Below, piece after piece: positions 62,801 to 64,000 of a stretch of DNA of 64,000 nt. How positions within the stretch are numbered: position 1 is the stretch's first letter; every line of letters begins with the position of its first letter. The notes under the pieces are model-generated. The model was not told the origin of the DNA and ran no database searches. It saw only the letters and a program-made list of their open reading frames with translations. Position numbers and translations under genes: made by a program. The DNA is from Acidobacteriota bacterium (GTDB lineage: Bacteria > Acidobacteriota > Blastocatellia > Pyrinomonadales > Pyrinomonadaceae): the NCBI GenBank assembly GCA_016700075.1, contig CP065000.1, positions 2,480,001 through 2,544,000 on the forward strand. Direction: 5' to 3'.

Positions 62801-64000
62801 ATAACGGCACACTCATATCGGGAGCGACGTACGGCCCCGGAATGGTGGGCAATGCATTCCGATTGGACGGGGTCGACGATTATGTACGCGTTCCTGCTTC
62901 TGCTTCACTTGACGTGGGTTTGGCCGACGGCTTCTCGGTCGATGCGTGGATATATCCGACCGACGTTTCTATCCACAATCCGATCGTCGAATGGAGCGCT
63001 GATGCCGGAGTGACCAATGGTTACGGTGTTCATTTCTACGCATCTTCGATCTCTAACGGTAACGTGTTTGCGAACATTGTGGATACGACCGGCGGCTATC
63101 ATGTGATCACGACCGGCGGCGGAGTCATCACAAATGGCGCGTGGCAGCATATCGCACTCACTTATAGCAAGACGACCGGGATCGCGAGACTGTACAAGAA
63201 CGGCCAGATCGTGGCATCGGAGGTATTAGGCACATTCGTTCCCGAGACATCGAAGAACGTGTACTTTGGCGGCCGCGTCACAGAGCACTACGGCGATCCG
63301 GGTTATCGTTTCCCGGGTTCGATCGACGAGGTGGAGATATTCGGCCGCGAATTGTCACAAAGCGAGATCCGGTCGATCTACAAAGCGGGCAGTTTAGGCA
63401 AATGCCTGACCGGTCCGGCGCCAACACCCACGCCGACGCCTTCGCCGTCGATAACGATGGTGAAGACGGTTGGAACGACGCCCGGAGTTTGTTCGGCAAC
63501 TACGTCGATCACGGTTCCGGCGGGAACGACCGTTTACTATTGCTACGCGGTCACGAATACCGGAAATGTAGCTCTCGGGCAACATGATCTTAACGACAAC
63601 GTTCTCGGCACCATCTTTTCAGGATTGAATTACAACCTGACGCCGGGAAGCAGTGTCAACACCGTTCAGGCGGGGCTTTCAATACCGTACGTCGCGAATG
63701 TGACAACTGTCAACACAGCCACTTGGCGTGCCTATAATGCAGGCGGTGCGGATGTCTCATTCCAGGCAGAAGCAACCGTGAACGTTACCCAACCGACACC
63801 GACGCCCACGCCGACGCCGACGCCGTCGCCCACGCCGACGCCGTCGCCCACGCCGACGCCGTCGCCAACACCCACGCCGAGCCCGACTCCGACACCTGCA
63901 TCAGCAACGATACAGTTCGTAACGAACGCCTATACCGGCGTCGAGACAATGACTGCTGTTATAGAGCTGTCGCGAACGGGCGATGTTTCCAGTTCAGCGA
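59863..64000 (+). CDS. Giant secreted protein with five LamG-type domains (3' truncated by window edge)
   Basis: At least 1379 codons, open to the window end. ATG 59863 follows GGAGGTGAAGGAG. Signal/anchor at about 17-40. Five concanavalin-A/LamG-like repeats of about 215 residues (79-290, 296-511, 517-733, 738-951, 958-1180). Each has W-W/F-x-G-D/N, a GKVGxAFxFDG-type strand, a central DxWI/W.xH.A segment, G.IDEVE.F.R.L and a closing I..IYxAG..GKC. Then a linker, a DUF11-like beta domain (about 1197-1310), a longer Pro-Thr linker and the start of a Calx-beta domain. Carbohydrate or protein binding is the usual LamG role. The C-terminus is not seen. Confidence 0.85.
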   Translation, partial: MLGESDPRVSRVGRKRFLTVFTAIIAVIAAAGYNAAAFSFLDDVKGYFGIGTDRAAAAVVEVSDVSYTSQPLGGCIAPPVGIINWFPGDGSTRDIIGGYDVTMVNGAGYGTGKVAQAFSFDGVDDHAQMPLMPELNFGTADFTIDFWARSPESGRRMDALSFLPNYPINNLVFDFNDPDIPGQGLWVYWNGSGENRILAGTPNQYTDGNWHHFALVRNSSVFTLYVNGVNVGTTTYSDPLNLVGTTNYIGRGVGLAGSWNGQVDEVTIFNGALSETDIQNIYFAGGDGKCKTACTPLPGDAISWWRGQLNTADVFGRNNGTQEGGVTFANGKVGKAFNFDGAGGSIVIPDSSSLDVTNSFSLGAWINPAASQGSQQGAVLSKVGGAGGNNGYQMGITSSLIYCQFNASGEPWATNQVLVSYSVPPGQWTHIVCTYDNSNLRVFVNGDQLGVTNVGPKSVANSTSDLRISGDDNLHVWFNGMIDEPMIFGSALSPAEVSAIYLADYSGICPPATSCAPPPENMANWWPGDGNAFDIVNGQNGTMENGATFAPGMVGQAFSFDGIDDQVVIPHDESQNIASGLTIDAWIKQESYQPGATIFQKRTTSNVGGYVLETAGDDPTAFYLTVYIDGEYRFARTPTNTVQIGVWQHIAATYDGEAVKVYIDGQLAANLPQTGNINFVTEPIVIGRNYVTQTMGFHGLIDEVEFFNRALSQAEIQAIFNAGGSGKCKEECIPPPPQMRNWWTGDGDAIDIVGGNNGVMQGGATFAPGKVGEAFSFDGTGNQIVTLAPITLGTKVTIDAWLSPSVLSGGYSDSSIPGLTRRTAVGSNDACNDLSIGLYGGQLGVLFKSNVLPAGCIDVLQSPITVQPDTWYHVAATIDGTNVKLYVNGALQATGTTTANYIPNQDFRIGGGFCCVASGEAFGGKVDEVEVFDRVLDEAEIAAIYNAGSAGKCKTCAVPPETMAAWWTGNNNTVDIINGNNGTLISGATYGPGMVGNAFRLDGVDDYVRVPASASLDVGLADGFSVDAWIYPTDVSIHNPIVEWSADAGVTNGYGVHFYASSISNGNVFANIVDTTGGYHVITTGGGVITNGAWQHIALTYSKTTGIARLYKNGQIVASEVLGTFVPETSKNVYFGGRVTEHYGDPGYRFPGSIDEVEIFGRELSQSEIRSIYKAGSLGKCLTGPAPTPTPTPSPSITMVKTVGTTPGVCSATTSITVPAGTTVYYCYAVTNTGNVALGQHDLNDNVLGTIFSGLNYNLTPGSSVNTVQAGLSIPYVANVTTVNTATWRAYNAGGADVSFQAEATVNVTQPTPTPTPTPTPSPTPTPSPTPTPSPTPTPSPTPTPASATIQFVTNAYTGVETMTAVIELSRTGDVSSSA

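Overview
The window looks like chromosomal DNA of a diderm bacterium with moderately high GC. BamA, Skp and LpxA imply an LPS-type outer membrane. Type IV pilus ATPases, very long secreted proteins with (Pro-Thr)n linkers, and a shared C-terminal carboxypeptidase-regulatory-like module suggest Acidobacteriota, most likely class Blastocatellia (Pyrinomonadaceae-like). That placement is inference from gene content, not a database match.

Layout. 0-3.9 kb: envelope biogenesis (bamA 3' end, skp, fabZ, a small membrane protein, lpxA). 3.9-4.4 kb: structured repeats. 4.5-9.5 kb: a small Zn-ribbon-like protein and a NorD-like VWA protein, converging with a minus-strand group (two tandem paralogues of unknown function and a VIT1/CCC1-type transporter). 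9.9-11.7 kb: a CAU-anticodon tRNA, then a REP-associated tyrosine transposase (RAYT) inside mirrored REP-like repeats that also match the 4.2 kb block. 11.7-14 kb: a CPA2 antiporter and a PEGA-TPR protein. 14.2-19.3 kb: pilB, an unknown secreted basic protein, pilT and pilC. 19.4-27.8 kb: housekeeping genes (ribE, TM2 protein, zinc metallopeptidases, HU, M50 protease, yacG, MFS). 28-32.7 kb: pstSCAB-phoU behind a PHO-box-like triple repeat. 32.8-39.7 kb: nadA, a YbaY-repeat secreted protein, a CBS protein, a small secreted protein, hsp20 and lon. 39.9-64 kb: four very large secreted modular genes, the last running off the window.

How it fits together. The left two thirds are mostly ordinary chromosome with compact, often overlapping operons. 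Two parts are less ordinary. The first is the RAYT/REP island with four copies of a 149-bp element predicted to fold into several hairpins. The second is the giant-protein array. There, domains (P-domain, choice-of-anchor J, DUF4394, Calx-beta, LamG) are joined by hexanucleotide-encoded Pro-Thr linkers, some domains are copied between or within genes at near or complete nucleotide identity, and three unrelated proteins end in the same approximately 82-residue module, a candidate surface-sorting or anchoring domain.
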